From: Ceratotherium simum simum | Lineage: Eukaryota; Chordata; Mammalia; Perissodactyla; Rhinocerotidae | Assembly (NCBI RefSeq): GCF_000283155.1 | Contig: NW_004454165.1 | Location: 43,797,259-43,861,258 of the forward strand | Length of the DNA stretch: 64,000 nucleotides | Reading direction: 5' to 3' | Part shown: piece after piece, positions 15,380 through 28,400 of the stretch | How positions within the stretch are numbered: the stretch's first letter is position 1 | Layout of the letters: each line of letters starts with the position of its first letter | Made by a program: the position numbers and the translations under genes | The notes under the pieces: generated by a model | The model's input: only the letters and a program-made list of their open reading frames with translations | Told to the model about the DNA's origin: nothing | Database searches by the model: none

Positions 15380-16172
15380 AAACCAGAGATGTGACGCAAC
15401 CAGAGAGGCGAGCACATCAGAGAGGGGAGCACACCAGACATGCAAGCACGCCAGAGACGTGAGCACACCAGAGAGGAGATGCACCCCAGAGATGTGAGCA
15501 CACCAGAGGGGACACACCCCAGAGACGTGAGCACACCAGAGACAAGGAGCGCACACCAGAGACGAGACGCACACCAGAGAGGAGATGTACCCAAGAGATG
15601 TGAGCACACCAGAGATGTGAGCACACCAGAGAGGGGAGCACACTAGAGATACGAGCACACCAGAAAAGGGATGCACATCAGAGACATGAGCACACTAGAG
15701 ACGTGAGCACACCAGAGAGGAGATGCACATAAGAGAGGCGAGCACACCAGAGAGGAGACGTACCCGGGAGACGTACCCGAGAGACGTGAGCACACCAGAG
15801 AGGGAACGCACACCAGAGATGTGAGCACACCGGAGAGGCGATGCACCCCAGAGACGTGAACACACCAGAGACTTGAGCACACCAGCGAGAGACATGAGCA
15901 CACCAGAGACGCGCGCATGCCAGAGAGGCGAGCACACCAGAGACGTGATGCACACCAGAGACGCGAACACACCAGAGATGTGATGCAGACCACAGACGCG
16001 AGCACACCGGAGACACAAGCCCCCTGGAGGGGCGAGCAGCCTGGAAATGCGAGCACCCTGGAGACACGAGTACACCGGAGATGTGACGCACAATGGAGAC
16101 GCTAGCACACCAGAGAGGCGAGCACACCGGAGACACGAGCACACCAGAGACGCGAGCACACTGTGCGGACAG
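15380..16172. repeat. 17-bp minisatellite, about 45 copies
   Basis: Tandem unit GAGCACACCAGAGAYGT with a mostly 17-bp period and many variants (GAGAGG, GATGCAC, TACCCG). As 17 is not a multiple of three, each frame reads the same cycling peptides, which explains several overlapping minus-strand ORFs. Confidence 0.95.
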
Positions 16173-16234
16173 CGCACAGTCTCAGCGCTGGAGGCGGGAG
16201 GCCCCAGACGAGGTGTGGGCAGGCTGGTTCCTCT

Positions 16235-16490
16235 GAGGTCTCGCTCCTGGGCGTATAGACGCAGTCTCCCCCCATGTCCTCACGTGGTCATCTCTCTGTC
16301 CACGTCTGTGTCCTCATCTTCTCTTCTTATAAGGACACAGGTCCTATGGGATCAGGGCCACCCCAATGACCTCGCATAACCTTAACCACCTTTTCAAAGG
16401 CCCTGTCTCCAAACACAGTCACAGCTGAGGTCCTGGGGTCAGGACTTTACCACAGGAGTTTTTTGGGGGACACAATTCAGCCCATAGCAG
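16235..16490 (-). repeat. MaLR-type LTR fragment (ERVL-MaLR-like)
   Basis: On the minus strand it starts TGCTATGGGCTGAATTGTGT, followed by a TTTGGAGACAGGG…TTTGAAAAGG segment and a CTTATAAGAAGAGAAGA segment. This is the order seen in old mammalian MaLR LTRs. The exact subfamily cannot be called by eye. Confidence 0.6.
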
Positions 16491-17779
16491 ATCCTCACAG
16501 GAAATTTCTGGTATCTTTTTCCAGCACACAATTCTTCCTCAATCATCAAGACCCTGGGGGACCAATCGCTGTGGGTCCTTCCCGGACGACCAGTCGGTGG
16601 CACGTGTGTTATAAATACTCAGAATGAGGCAACGGGGACTCCCTAATTCACACGCACGTCTGTCCCCCCGAACAAGCTTGTCATATCCCCGCTCACAGGA
16701 GGCCTCAAGTCACCAGTCACGTGGCCGTGCAGGTGCCTACCTGGGGTCTGGGAACCAAGACATTACTCGGAGGACCTGCTCTATCCCGAGGTTCTGACCC
16801 CAGAGAGCCCAACAGATGGAAGCCAGGATGGCAGGATGTGAGATCCGGCTCTTCAGGAAACAGGTGAACAGAGCGGGGTCCCCAGAAGCCCACTGTGACG
16901 TGTCATTGGGCTCCTGGGAGAGGGGCTTCTGGTCCCCTCGTCCCCCAGGGTTTGTCCTCTCAGCCCCTCCATGTGCCTCCCACGGGAGCAGAACTGCCCA
17001 GTCCTCCTGGTTCCTCCGCGAGGCCTGGTCCCGTACATGAATCTGAGCCGTCCAGGCTCCGCGGAGCCGCCCCAGCCTTTCTGTGGACGCTCATGTCTGG
17101 GATGACTGGTGCCGTCACCTCCGACCTGGTGGCCTCCTGGGCAGGCGTTTCCCCTTCACCCCCCACCAGCCCTGGCGCTCTCCCACCGCCCACAGCTGCC
17201 CTGCCCAGAGCAGACAGCGGGGGCCGAGAGAAGCAGGGACAGCACTTCCCTCCCCATGCCCACGGCCACGCCCCCAGGAAGGAGTGTGACCACCACCGCC
17301 CTGAGTCCTGAGCTCCCCAGGAACGTCTGCCCCTGAGTCCCAGAGCCAGACCACCCATTCTTCTGAGCACTGACTCAGACTAGAATTAAAGAAACAACTG
17401 AGTGACAACCAGATGGAGAAAACAAAGGAGGTGAGAGCACCCTTGTCCCCCGAGGCGGGGTCTCCCCCCAGGGCCTGCTGTGACTGGCTCCTCCCTCTTG
17501 TCCCCTTCAGGAAGGATGACAGCCAGAAGCTCCCACTGCCTCCCCTCAGGCCCATCGCCCTTGGCTCCTCCTCTCAGGGGCTGGCCTGTGCTTGGTCTTT
17601 GAGCCCACGACCACTGCTGCATCCTGGAGACAGGAGCACGTGAGGGAGCCTCTTTCCCATGCTCCTTGAGCTGGACGCCCATTGCTGTCTACACTGCAGT
17701 TCCCAGCAGAACACCGTCCAGCAGCCGACGCCACACCACCATCCCAGAGAGCATCGTGGTTTCCAGCTCAACCCAGAGC
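16491..17779. other. Intergenic, no gene seen
   Basis: No coding exon or clear repeat seen. It lies just past the presumed RASA3 poly(A) site region. Confidence 0.5.
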
Positions 17780-17930
17780 CCCACAACTGGACCTCACTTG
17801 TCAGGGGGACCTCACCTGTCAGAGAGACCTCACCTGTCAGGGGTTCCTCACGTGTCATTGGAGGGACCTCACGTGTCATTGGAGGGACCTCACCTGTCAG
17901 AGAGACCTCACCTGTCATCACAGGTACATC
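17780..17930. repeat. 18-21-bp tandem repeat (ACCTCACCTGTCAG)
   Basis: About seven copies of ACCTCACCTGTCAGRGRG with variants ACCTCACGTGTCATTGGAGG, 18-21 bp apart. Confidence 0.85.
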
Positions 17931-18024
17931 ATCCAGCTCCCCACCTGCCCCGCTCCCCCACACACCCCTCCTGCCACATGTGCAATTATCAGTGGGCAGT
18001 CCTCAGTAAGAATAGAATGTCTGT

Positions 18025-18030
18025 TTTAAT
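18025..18030 (-). promoter_or_regulatory. RASA3: Candidate distal poly(A) signal ATTAAA
   Basis: Reads ATTAAA on the minus strand, 118 bp beyond the AATAAA candidate. It could be the distal alternative or unused. Confidence 0.35.
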
Positions 18031-18142
18031 TGGCAGTAAAATACATTGCAAATCATCAGTATCTTATAAACAGAAACATTAAGTTACAAATCCATGTTAA
18101 AAATTGAAGTTCGGTGCAGCCTAATAGCTGTGTATCCCACAG

Positions 18143-18148
18143 TTTATT
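18143..18148 (-). promoter_or_regulatory. RASA3: Candidate RASA3 poly(A) signal AATAAA
   Basis: Reads AATAAA on the minus strand, about 1.25 kb past the stop codon, in an AT-rich stretch. Cleavage would fall at about 18,115-18,130. Confidence 0.45.
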
Positions 18149-19399
18149 TTTTGCAACATTCTCCTCGGCCATTTTTGTGACAACAAGTAACTTACTATCT
18201 GCCATCCAGATTAAGAGTCTGAAGGACAGCGTTTGCACACAAGAGCAGAGGTGGGCACGGGGCACATGGTCCCACATGTCTGAACAGCTGGTGCCGGCCG
18301 CCGTAAGGACGGGCTGGGAAAAGCCAGCCAGCAGCTGGAGGGCTGACCGCCCATGTGAGGACCCCCACCCCAGTAGACAAGCAGCCCCACCAGGGCCCTG
18401 ACAGCTTCCAGGGGCTTCAGAGACATGGTGAAATCCTGATGCTGGGCTCGGGCGTCTGCAGGCTCGGGGCTTCTTCCCTTCCTCGGTTTTCTCTGGAGGA
18501 CTTTACTCGGCTTCCACGAGACACACCATGTCCCTTTTTGCCCTTCCATGGCACCCTCCCTTCAATGAGTACAGGCTAGATGTTCTGAGTTACTTTACAT
18601 CAAAGAGCTAATTAAAAACGGTCCTTTAAAAACATTAAGCAAAACAGCTGAGAAATAATGCACATTTCTATTTTAAAAATTTCCCCCAACTTCCACAAGG
18701 GGTGGCAAACGTGGATTCTACTCTTAAGCCCATGGACAGCAAAACAACACAATTTGTGCTTGAAGTGGGGCCCTAGCAGACACCGGCTCAGCCTCTCGTG
18801 GCTCTGGTGGCACCGCAGGCTGTGGGCACCTCACAGCAGCTGGCAGGAGTGGGGCTCCAACCTCCGGAGGGAAGACTCGACCCCCCCGCCCCACGAACTC
18901 TCTGCAGGAGGACCCTGTACCCTGAAATATCAAGAGCATCCTCAAATCGGGACCTCAGTGCAGTTCTGCACATCCCAGCACAAATGGACCCTCCAGCAGG
19001 AGGAACCCCAACAATCAAAGCTGAAACCAGGAGGGCTCGCCCATGGCCGTCGGGCTGGCAGCTCCTGGGAAAGAACAGTGCTCTCAACGTCCTGGCCGTG
19101 TTGAAGCAGAACGTCAGAGAAGAGAGCTGGAAGGCTCCCTGCGTGCAAACACTGCAGAGCCAGCAAAAGTGCACGTGAGAGAAGCACACGCTCTGCCAAG
19201 GGTGCATGTCGCTGGCACCGCGTTCCACAAAGGCCAGCTCAGGTCACCAGCCACTGGCGTGAATAAAGTGGGCGGCAGCCACAAAAACGGGCCCGGAGCC
19301 TCTGGAGTCCGTGAGCTCAACGCCTTCGTCCCTGCGAGCTGCCGATGTGGGTCCCTTCGCTCGCTCCGCCCTCGTCTCCCTCCTTCCCCGGGACTGGCC

Positions 19400-19475
19400 T
19401 CACATGGAATGGGTGGAGACCTCGGACTGCTGCCGGATGTAGCTCTGGAAGCTCTTGTCTCCGATGGGGTGCTCC
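19400..19475 (-). CDS. RASA3: RASA3 final coding exon W19 (residues 811-834 and TGA)
   Basis: Terminal coding segment, 76 nt: one base completing Q810, 24 codons ([16 protein letters not shown], then SEVSTHSM) and TGA at 19402-19400. Acceptor CCTTTCAG. The C-terminus STHSM matches the RASA3 family end, so the reading frame ends where expected. Confidence 0.97.
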
Positions 19476-22400
19476 CTGAAAGGAAGGGGGAACGTGAGGC
19501 ACAGCCCCGCACCCACGCTCCCTGCACTTCTGCAGGTCTCTTCTGTCTCCATTCACTGTAACCAATACGGAAAATGCAGACAGGAAAGGAAGAAAGAGCC
19601 CGCCCAAGGCTGCCTGTGGAAGTACACGTGACCCTCGTCACAGCGTGTAGGTCACGTGTGTGCACACGTGTGTAGAGTGTGTACATGCGTGTGCAGGGCA
19701 CGCACATACATGTGGAGACCGTGAGCTCCGGGAGGTGTGGTGCTAATATCTGGGCAGCGCCTGGTCTGTTGCAGGCGCTCAGTCCTGCTCGCAGATGGAC
19801 CGGGTGCTTGCACAGCTGCCCCCGGGGAGACAGGACCGAGCGCCCACCTGTTTCCTCCGCGCTTCACCGCGGTTAATAAAAGGTTCATGACAGGCTGAGG
19901 TGGGCTCTCTCAACAAACCGCTGTGAAAGGGACCTGGAATGTGACGTGAATGTTTATGGGACAGGACAGGCTCCTGAGCCCCCTGGTCAATGGTGGGGGG
20001 GGGGGTTCTCCCAGGGCCCCGTCACTTCCCTTCCAGATCCAGCCCACAGCTTCCAGGGAAGGAGGAGGAGGACGCACCACCCCCCGACCCCCAAGGCTGT
20101 GTGGGCGGGTGGGGGCTCCACCATGGCGGTCCACACCCGTGGATGGGACAGTCTGGCAGTGATGCTAACAAGGGGACCCTTTATGTAACTTAACCCAATG
20201 TGCTAACAACTCGTGAGGCCCATCACACTCCGTTCGTGGGGCGGAAGGAGGGACACAGCTTGGTGGACCTGCCCGTGGCTGCACAGTCGGCAGCCGTGGA
20301 ACAGAACACAGGGCCTGGCTGAGTCTGGTCTCTGCATGCCCACCCCCACCTCAAGAGATGACAGTGGGGACCAAGACTGGGGGCCAGTCCAGAGCGGACC
20401 TGCTCCTGTTGCCCAGCGTGGCCTGGAGAGAGGCCAAAGGTGTGGAAATTCCTGGGGGCAGAGTTGCTGGCCCAGGAAAGCCTGATTTCAGAAGCAAATG
20501 GCTTGGGGAGACAGTGGGGTCTGGAGGCAGGAAGGGTCTAGAGGCAGGGAGAGGGGGAGGGAGGCAGGAGGGGGGTCAGTCAGGAAGCAGCGGTTGGGGG
20601 GTATTGGGAGGCGGCGGTGGGGAGGGAGGCAGGGGATCAGGAGGTGCCGCCTGGGACACTGTCCAGTGGGCCCTGGAGAGTACGGGGAGGTCCTGCTCTG
20701 GAGGAGACAGGCAGCCCACCCCAGGCCCAAGCCACACACAGTGGCTCTAAGGCAGGCCTGGCCTCGGAGCAGCCCCTTCCCTGTCCCCACACTCTTCCAG
20801 ACCCAGGGAACCCCCATGCACCGGGACGTGGTACTCACTGGCTCCCATACTTGGTCTTCTTGAACTTGTCCCTTTTGTACTGGGCGTGCTCCTGCTCCAA
20901 GGCCACGACCCCGGCGATGACCTGCTTCAGCGTCTTGTAGGTCTCCTGGGGGTCGTCGATGAGGAAGGTCGAGTACTCCTCCTGCTCCGGCCCGGCGTAC
21001 ACGGATCTGCTCCCACAGGCCTCTGTCAGGAGAGTCCAGAGGTCAGTGCACGCTGGGAGCACCCAAACAGCCTGCCTCCTCAGGCAAGGGCTGTCCATTC
21101 ACAGGCAAATGCATGGAATGAAGCCATCCCCCAGAGCTGGGCCAGCACCGGACCCTGGAGAAGCCTGCGGGAGTGAGAAACCAGGGGCCCAGGAACCGAG
21201 GATTCTGCGAGTCTGATGGCCAAGCGCCAGGGCTTAGCCCCTCTCCAACCAGCCCTTCTCCGGGGTGGCCTGTATCCGTCCAGGCCCCACTGCTCACCAA
21301 GCCAGAACCAGCACTGATGCTGCGCCAGGCTGGCTCAAAGGCCTGTGGGGTCACCCAGGGTGAGTCTGGGGAGAAGAGGTCGAGGAATGCCCTGTCTTAG
21401 AAAGGGTGTCAGGGCTCCACTCGCTTCTTTCACCCAGCATTTATAAGGAAACCCCATGGCTGGGACACACGCACCACCTGGGGACACGCAGGGCCCAGAA
21501 GCCATGCTCGCAGGTGTCACCTCTCGCCCAGTCTGTGCCAGCAGCTTCCTAGGACCTCTGTCCATCTCCTCCACCTGCTTAGTAGGTGAGTTTCTCATCG
21601 GACCCCATGGGAAGCACCCAAACACGTGTGCTGGGCTTGGGGCCTCCCCAACCTGTCCCCAAACACCTGAGCTGGGCCTGGGGACCCCCGACCTGTCCTC
21701 AAACACCAGCGCTGGGCCCCCCACCTGTCCCCAAACACCTGTACTGGGCCCCCCACCTGTCCCCAAACACCTGCACTGGGCCCCTTACCTGTCCCCAAAC
21801 ACCTGTGATGGGCCCCACCACCTGTCCCCAAACACCTGCGCTGGGCCCTCCCACCTGTCCACAAACACCTGCACTGGGCCCCCCACCTGTCCCCAAACAC
21901 CTGCGCTGGGCCCCCCCCACCTGTCCCCAAACACCTGTGCTGGGCCCCCTGACCTGTCTGAGCTGGGCCCTGCGCTCCAGGGCCACAGAGACCAGGTGGC
22001 CCAGGTGAGCCGGGATCCAGGGGTTCCTCACCAAACCCCATCACTATTTCCTCATCACAGAAAGCTCCGGCGTCCACTTCCTGTCTTTACTTCCAACTCA
22101 GGGGAATCTCTTAATTCTTATTGAAAAATCACAAGTCTGTGCAAAGGAAAACTTGGAGGATTTAAAATTTCAAAGAAAAGGGAATTTCACATGAGAAAGA
22201 TAAGGGCCAGACACAAGGGAAAAAGAAGAGAAGAAAGGTGGGGAGGAGCCCCGGGCACCAGCGTGAGCCCTGCAAGCCCAGCCTTTTCGTCCTTCAGGTG
22301 AAGTGCAGGGTTACAGGCTTGCGGCCGGACTGGCTGGGCGTCCCCCCAGAGCCACCACTGTCACCGTGTGGACACGGGCAGTTACTTAAGCTCCCGGGCC

Positions 22401-25400
22401 TCAGTGCACCCAGAGGGAAAGGGGGCCCGGGGCCCCCAAGAGGGACTGAGTTCACCCCGTGAGGCTCCTGGCGAGGGCCTGGCAGGAAGTGTGAGCTGTG
22501 GCTGCCACTGCCATAGATGTGGAGGGAGGGGACAGATGCAAAGGAACATCACGGCAGGGACAGTCAGAGGGCTGAGGCCCAAATGAGCAAACGTTTGGGA
22601 AAACTGTGAAAGGCAAGCAGAAACCACGAGAGAATGCTTGTTGTCGGGACAGGCGCAGTGTCAGCGGGGAGGGCTGACACCCTCACTGATGAGGGGTCTG
22701 CAGCTTAGGTGTAGACGAAGAATCACCGGAGGACAGGGACCTGCGGGGAGGGACAAGGACACAGGTGGCTCAGACCAGGCGCTTCTCAGCTCTGGGCGCC
22801 ATGCTGACTGCTCCACAGGGTTATTGCTCTCAGTCCTCGGAGTCACATGGCTGGCTGGTGCCCCTGCCATCCCATTTCACAGAGGAGGAAATCAGGGCTG
22901 GCCTGGCGCGTGACGTGCCCTGTCTGTCTCATGGCGGATGCCAAAGCTGGCTCTGGATTGAAGCCTGTGAATCTGGACGAATCCCATTGCCGGGCACTGA
23001 AGAGTGAGGCTGATGGGTGAGTGCTGGGCATGACTAGAGAGGCCAGCCCCGAGGGAGGTCCCAGGACTGGGTGGATGAGCAGTTTGTCATTTTGGGAACA
23101 TGAAGAAGGAGGTGTCCATGGTCATGTATCAGATGCCAAATTCTTGAATGATTATTAAATAGATTACGAGCTAAGCTCAGGGAGGAGAAATAAAATGGAT
23201 CCCAGTAGCTCACGACACTTCCTCTGTGATAACGTTCTAAAACCAAGAGCTTGTGTGTCCATTTCAGCAAGGCGCTGACACACGTTTCTAGAACAGCCCA
23301 AGGACAAGACGCGACACTGCAGAGCAGACGACGGGACAGTTAATCAGTGGTTTGTGCTGACCAACCATCCACGTCCCGGTACTGAATGACAGATGGACTG
23401 AAGAGCATAGCTCTGGGCCAAGTGAACATGGGGTCAGACATACAAAGTCGGACGACATCAGACAGGCAGGTGACAGCAGGGACAGAGACCCAACAGACCA
23501 CGCTCCTAAGCCTGACTTCAGCCTTCCTTAGACATAAAGGACAGAACTAAAACTATGCTCTGAACCTAGGTCAGGGGAGAGGCCTGTGGAGACAGTGCCT
23601 TTAGTGGACCAATTGCCAAGAGGTCACAGTGTGCCCTGGCATGAAGAGGATGGAAAGACTTGACATGTATTTAATGGTTATGTGCTCAATGCTCTGTGCA
23701 GGTCACCCCACTTAACCTTCCCAAACTCCCTGAAAAGTGGGCACTAGTGCCTACTGTGTAGATGAAAAAACAAGTGGCTTCCCCAGGACACATCACAATA
23801 GTGGTGAACTGCCACCATCTTGAGAAGCTCATCTGCGTTAATCTTGGTCCAGTGGCCCAAACCCCCACGACAGCCCGGCAGCACAGGACCCCTGTGCTAT
23901 CCCTGCCTGCTAAAGTACTGGGTTTCACAGTCACCACACTTCAGGGGGCTGTTAAAGACACAGAATGGGCCCAAGGAGGGTGGCCAGGCAAGACTAGGCC
24001 ACATGAGGGATGTGGGGGAGACCAACCATCTCCTCTCCGACAGGCAACTGCAACACAGCTTCCTCTGAGCACTAAGGGGCTGCCGTGCCCATAGGAAAGG
24101 ACTTACCATGTCAGGTGGAAATAAGCCCCATGGGCCGAGTGCTCAGGAAGACAGATTGGCTAATACAAAGGGAGTGTCTCGAGGCGACTGAAATGCTCTG
24201 ACTCAAACTATCTGCCTCAAGAAAGCACTGAGATTCCAGGCAGAAGCCTGAAGACTATTGAGAAGTGACTGAATGCTTGGGTGTCTAGATGAAGTGAGCT
24301 GTAAGATCTCCAATCTTGCTGATGTTCTACGAACCCTTGTTATCAAGATGATTCCCTTACTGAAAAGGAGGCTGAATGTGTGACTTAACATAAGTATTGC
24401 CATGTTTGTCCACTTGGTGACCCTGGGAAACAAGCTACACTAAAAAAAATGCAGAGCAGCTGCTTGTGGTGGGAACCGGCCCTTCTCCCACAATACTAGC
24501 TGCAATTATTTAGGTTATAAAACTCCTGGGATATCAAGGACAGGCACAGACCAGCCATCTGTGCCGGTCCGAGATAAGGACCGGGAGTTACAGTGCACGT
24601 ACACACACGCGATAACAGTGAGAAGGAAAAATACCAAAAGTTCCCATAGAAATGGTCTCTACGTAGAAACATGCATAAAAGCAACTCACAATTCTGCTTG
24701 GGCGAGTCTCGCCTGTGCGGGGGACGCCTTGCCCAGGACCTCTTTCCATCAGCACTCTCGCCTAGCCACGTCAATTAAAGGGACTCTCCCCGGCGTAAGG
24801 GTGTGGATGTTATAAGTACCCGATCTGATGTTTTCTCTTTTCAGTCAATCTGATGTTTCTCTTTTCGATTGATCTGATGTTATTTCCCTTCGGTCGGTCT
24901 GTTTCCCTTTTCAATCGACCTGATGTTTTTCCTTCTTGTTATTTGACCTATTCGGATCTGCTTCTATCTCGGTCGATCTGATGTTTCTCTTTTTCGATCA
25001 ATCTGATATTTTTCCTCTTTTGATCAGCACTCCTGCCTAGCCGCATCAGTCAAAGGGACTCTCCCCGGCGTACGGGGGCAGATATTGTGAGTGCTGATCT
25101 GATGTTTCTCTCTCTCTCTCCCCCCTATTTCTTTCCATTGTTATTGAATTATTATTTGCTTATGCTTATGCTGTAGTATACCAGTATATATATATAGCCT
25201 ATTGTCTTCCTAATAAATACATACACTATTTCTCACTAAAACTAGCATATTGGTGTCTTATTGGGCCGAAAAAGTCCATTCCATAAGCCAATCTGAACGT
25301 TGTGCCCCTTCTTCTCTCCCCTGACACAACAATGTGCCAGACCACTTTCTATTTGATCGTCCATCCATCCATCTATCCATCCATCATGAATCCATCCATC

Positions 25401-28400
25401 CATCCATCATCCATCCACCCATCCATCCATCATCCATCAATCTATCCTCCACCCATCTATCCACCATCCATCCATCATCCATCCACCCAACCATCCATCA
25501 TCCATCAATCTATCCTCNNNNNNNNNNNNNNNNNNNNNNNNNNNNNNNNNNNNNNNNNNNNNNNNNNNNNNNNNNNNNNNNNNNNNNNNNNNNNNNNNNN
25601 NNNNNNNNNNNNNNNNNTCAATCTATCCTCCACCCATCTATCCACCATCCATCCATCATCCATCCACCCAACCATCCATCATCCATCAATCTATCCTCCA
25701 CCCATCTATCCATCATCCATCCATCATCCATCCGTCATCCATCCACCCACCCATCCATTCATCCTCCACCCATCCACCCTTCATCCATCCATCCATCCAT
25801 CCTCCATCCATCTGTCATCAATCCACCCATCCACCCATCATCCATCCATCTATCCGTCATCCATCCATCCACCTACCCACCCACCCATCCATTCATCCCC
25901 CACCCATCCACCCTTCATCCATCCATCATCTATCCATCTGTCATCCATCCATCATGCATCCACCCATCCATCCATCATCCATCTACCCATCACGCATCCA
26001 TCCATCCATCATCCATCCGTCCATCCACCCATCCATTCATCCATTCATCCTCCACCCATCCACCCTTCATCCACCCATCCATTCATCCTCCACCCATCCA
26101 CTCTTCATCCATCCATCCACCCATCATCCATCCACCCACCCATTCATCCATCATCCATCCACCCATCACGTATCCATCCATCCATCATCCATCCATCCAT
26201 CATCCATCCATCTATTCACCCATCCACCCATCCATTCATCCTCCACCCATCCACCCTTCATCCATCCATCCACCCATCATCCATTCACCCATGCATCCCT
26301 CCATCCATCCTTCAATCATCCACCCACCTATCCATCTATCATTCACCCTCCCATCCATCCACCCACCCAGCAAACAGGTATTGAGTCCTCCTTTGTGCCA
26401 GGCTCTGGGGTCAATAAGACTTGCTTCTGTTCTCAAACGGTCACGGTAATATTGAGGTGAACAGATTAGAGATGATTATCATTGCAAGGACAGTGATAAG
26501 CACCAGCTATCGGCATGGGGGGTGAAGAGAAGCTCCTGGGAGGGGGAGACTCACAGAACAAACAGGCGTTAGTCAGACTCGGGGTGGCATCAGAAGAAAG
26601 GCACAGGGCTTTGCGGCAGTGTGGTGCTGCAGCAGCCCCAGGTGGTGTGGCACCGCTGGGGGCAAAGAGGGAGGCAGCGAGTGGAGAGAGGTGGCTGGAA
26701 GGAAGGTGGCGGACCGTGGAAGGCCTAGTCAGCCTCATCCATGAACCTGAGTCTCACATGGTGGCCTCAACCTCTCCAAGATTCTTGATTCCACCCTCCT
26801 CTGTTCTGGTCACTCTTATCAATGCACTGGGAAGAAGCTATCATCCCCCGGCTCCAACATCTTTGCCACCTTGAGGCCTTGTGCAGCCTCAAGGCCACTG
26901 CTGCATGGCCTCCTGGAACCCTGGAGCCAGATACTGTGTGTGGCACACTTGCTGGCGGAGTGTGTGTGTGTGCATGCATGTGCATACACATGCTGTTGTC
27001 CGTGCATGTGCACACAACTGCATGTGAGCATGTGTGTGCAAGTGTGTACACATGCACAGTTGTCTTGCACGTGTATGTGCGTGCCCATTCATGCATGTGC
27101 AGCTATGTGCATGCCTGTTCAGGTGGGTGTGGCTGTGTGTGTGCCTGTGCGTTTGTGTGGCTGTGTGCATGCCTGTGCGTGTGTGTGGCTGTGTGTGTAC
27201 CTGTTCACGCATGTGCAGCTATATGTGTGCCTGTGCACGCATGTGTGGCTGTGTATGTGCCTGTGCATGTGTGTGGCTGTGTGCCTGTGGCTGTGTGCGT
27301 GCCTGTGCATGTGTGTGCAGCTGTGTGTGTGCCTGTGCATGCATGTGCGGCTGTGTGTGTGCCTGCACCTGGGCATGCATGTGATGAGCCATCCAAGGGT
27401 GCATGTGGGGACTGGAGAACAGGCGTGGCTGAGCTCATAGAGGGGCATCTTGTGCTCGCCAAAGCAGGACTGAAGGATTTTCTCAGCCGTGGCCCACGAC
27501 TGACACTTGTGGGTAGATCAGGAGAACAAAAAGGAAAGCCTGCCAGGCTCGTTTCTAGGCATATTCAGCCTTATTTCACACCGAAGGGGTGTAGGGCCCA
27601 TCCCAGAGTCTCTTAGGGCTCTGAGAACTACCAGACCCAACACAGGGTCAGCGCAGCTCACTTGCCTCCCAGCGGGCTCTCCTCATGTCTGCCTCTCCCG
27701 AATACAGCCCCAGACGGCCATCCCATGTCACCCAATTTGTGCAGTCTACACTGCTTAATTCAGTAGAGCACATGAGCAATGAATGTCAGGGATCATGAGA
27801 CTGCATGAGTGTCAGACCTGGAGCTGCTGGGCATGTGTGCGCACACAATGCTCACGTGTCCACACAACTCACGTGTCCGCACACATGCTCCCACGTGTAC
27901 ACTCACATGTGTCGACACATGCTTACACGTATGTTCACATGTCCCTCTGGAAAGCACAGAAGAACAAAGTTTTCTGGGGGTACAGAAAGTTATTAAAACA
28001 GAGGAGCTTCTCAGGAATTTGGCAGCTCAGAGAGTGCAAGCTAGATCCCATCTTAAAATTATCTATAGAACCCGTTATTAAAGTAATTTCCCCAGACGGC
28101 TGCCTACCCTGCAGAAAGTGTTTCCCCATCAGAGCCATAACGATAAAGCCGCACACAGACTGGAGGCTCCAGGGGCTTACTTCCCCAAGTCACCTCTATA
28201 GAAAGCTCCACGTGTCACCGGGACCCCAGCCAGGTGTCCCCAAAGCTGCCTTGACCTCCTGTGGCAAGAGGCTGGACCCCACCCTGCTCTTACCTTGCAT
28301 CTTCTCCAGCTTGCTCATGTACGAGTTAAACAGTGAGTAGATGCGTTCCGTCTCACGGTCCCCGTCGATGTCCAGCTGAATGTTTGCTGGGAGGCCGCTG

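Larger units (their letters stand above)
18010..19399 (-). other. RASA3: Probable RASA3 3' UTR
   Basis: No coding sequence follows the stop. The stretch is less GC-rich than its surroundings, with AT-rich blocks around 18,580-18,700 and 18,010-18,200, as expected for a 3' UTR. Its far end is set by two candidate poly(A) signals at 18143-18148 and 18025-18030. The exact cleavage site cannot be seen from sequence alone. Confidence 0.55.
19476..20838 (-). other. RASA3: RASA3 last intron
   Basis: 1,363 bp between W18 and W19. It holds a diverged MIR-like stretch (about 20,170-20,345), a TG-rich patch (19,640-19,720), a poly-G run at about 19,993, and a G-rich block on the plus strand at 20,515-20,650. 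Confidence 0.85.
21023..28293 (-). other. RASA3: RASA3 intron between W17 and W18
   Basis: 7.3 kb. Holds a 32-bp minisatellite, MIR-like pieces, a candidate solo LTR, a CCAT array with an assembly gap and a TG-rich minisatellite. These are listed separately. No other exon was recognised. Confidence 0.85.

Noticed and set aside
15380..16172. CRISPR-like regular direct repeats (also 21645-21960 and 30680-30850)
   Set aside because: These are head-to-tail minisatellites with no unique spacers, in a mammalian genome.
25302..26460. Long His/Pro/Ser/Ile-rich ORFs of 168-371 codons
   Set aside because: They are translations of the CCATC satellite, run through the assembly gap, and occur in several frames.
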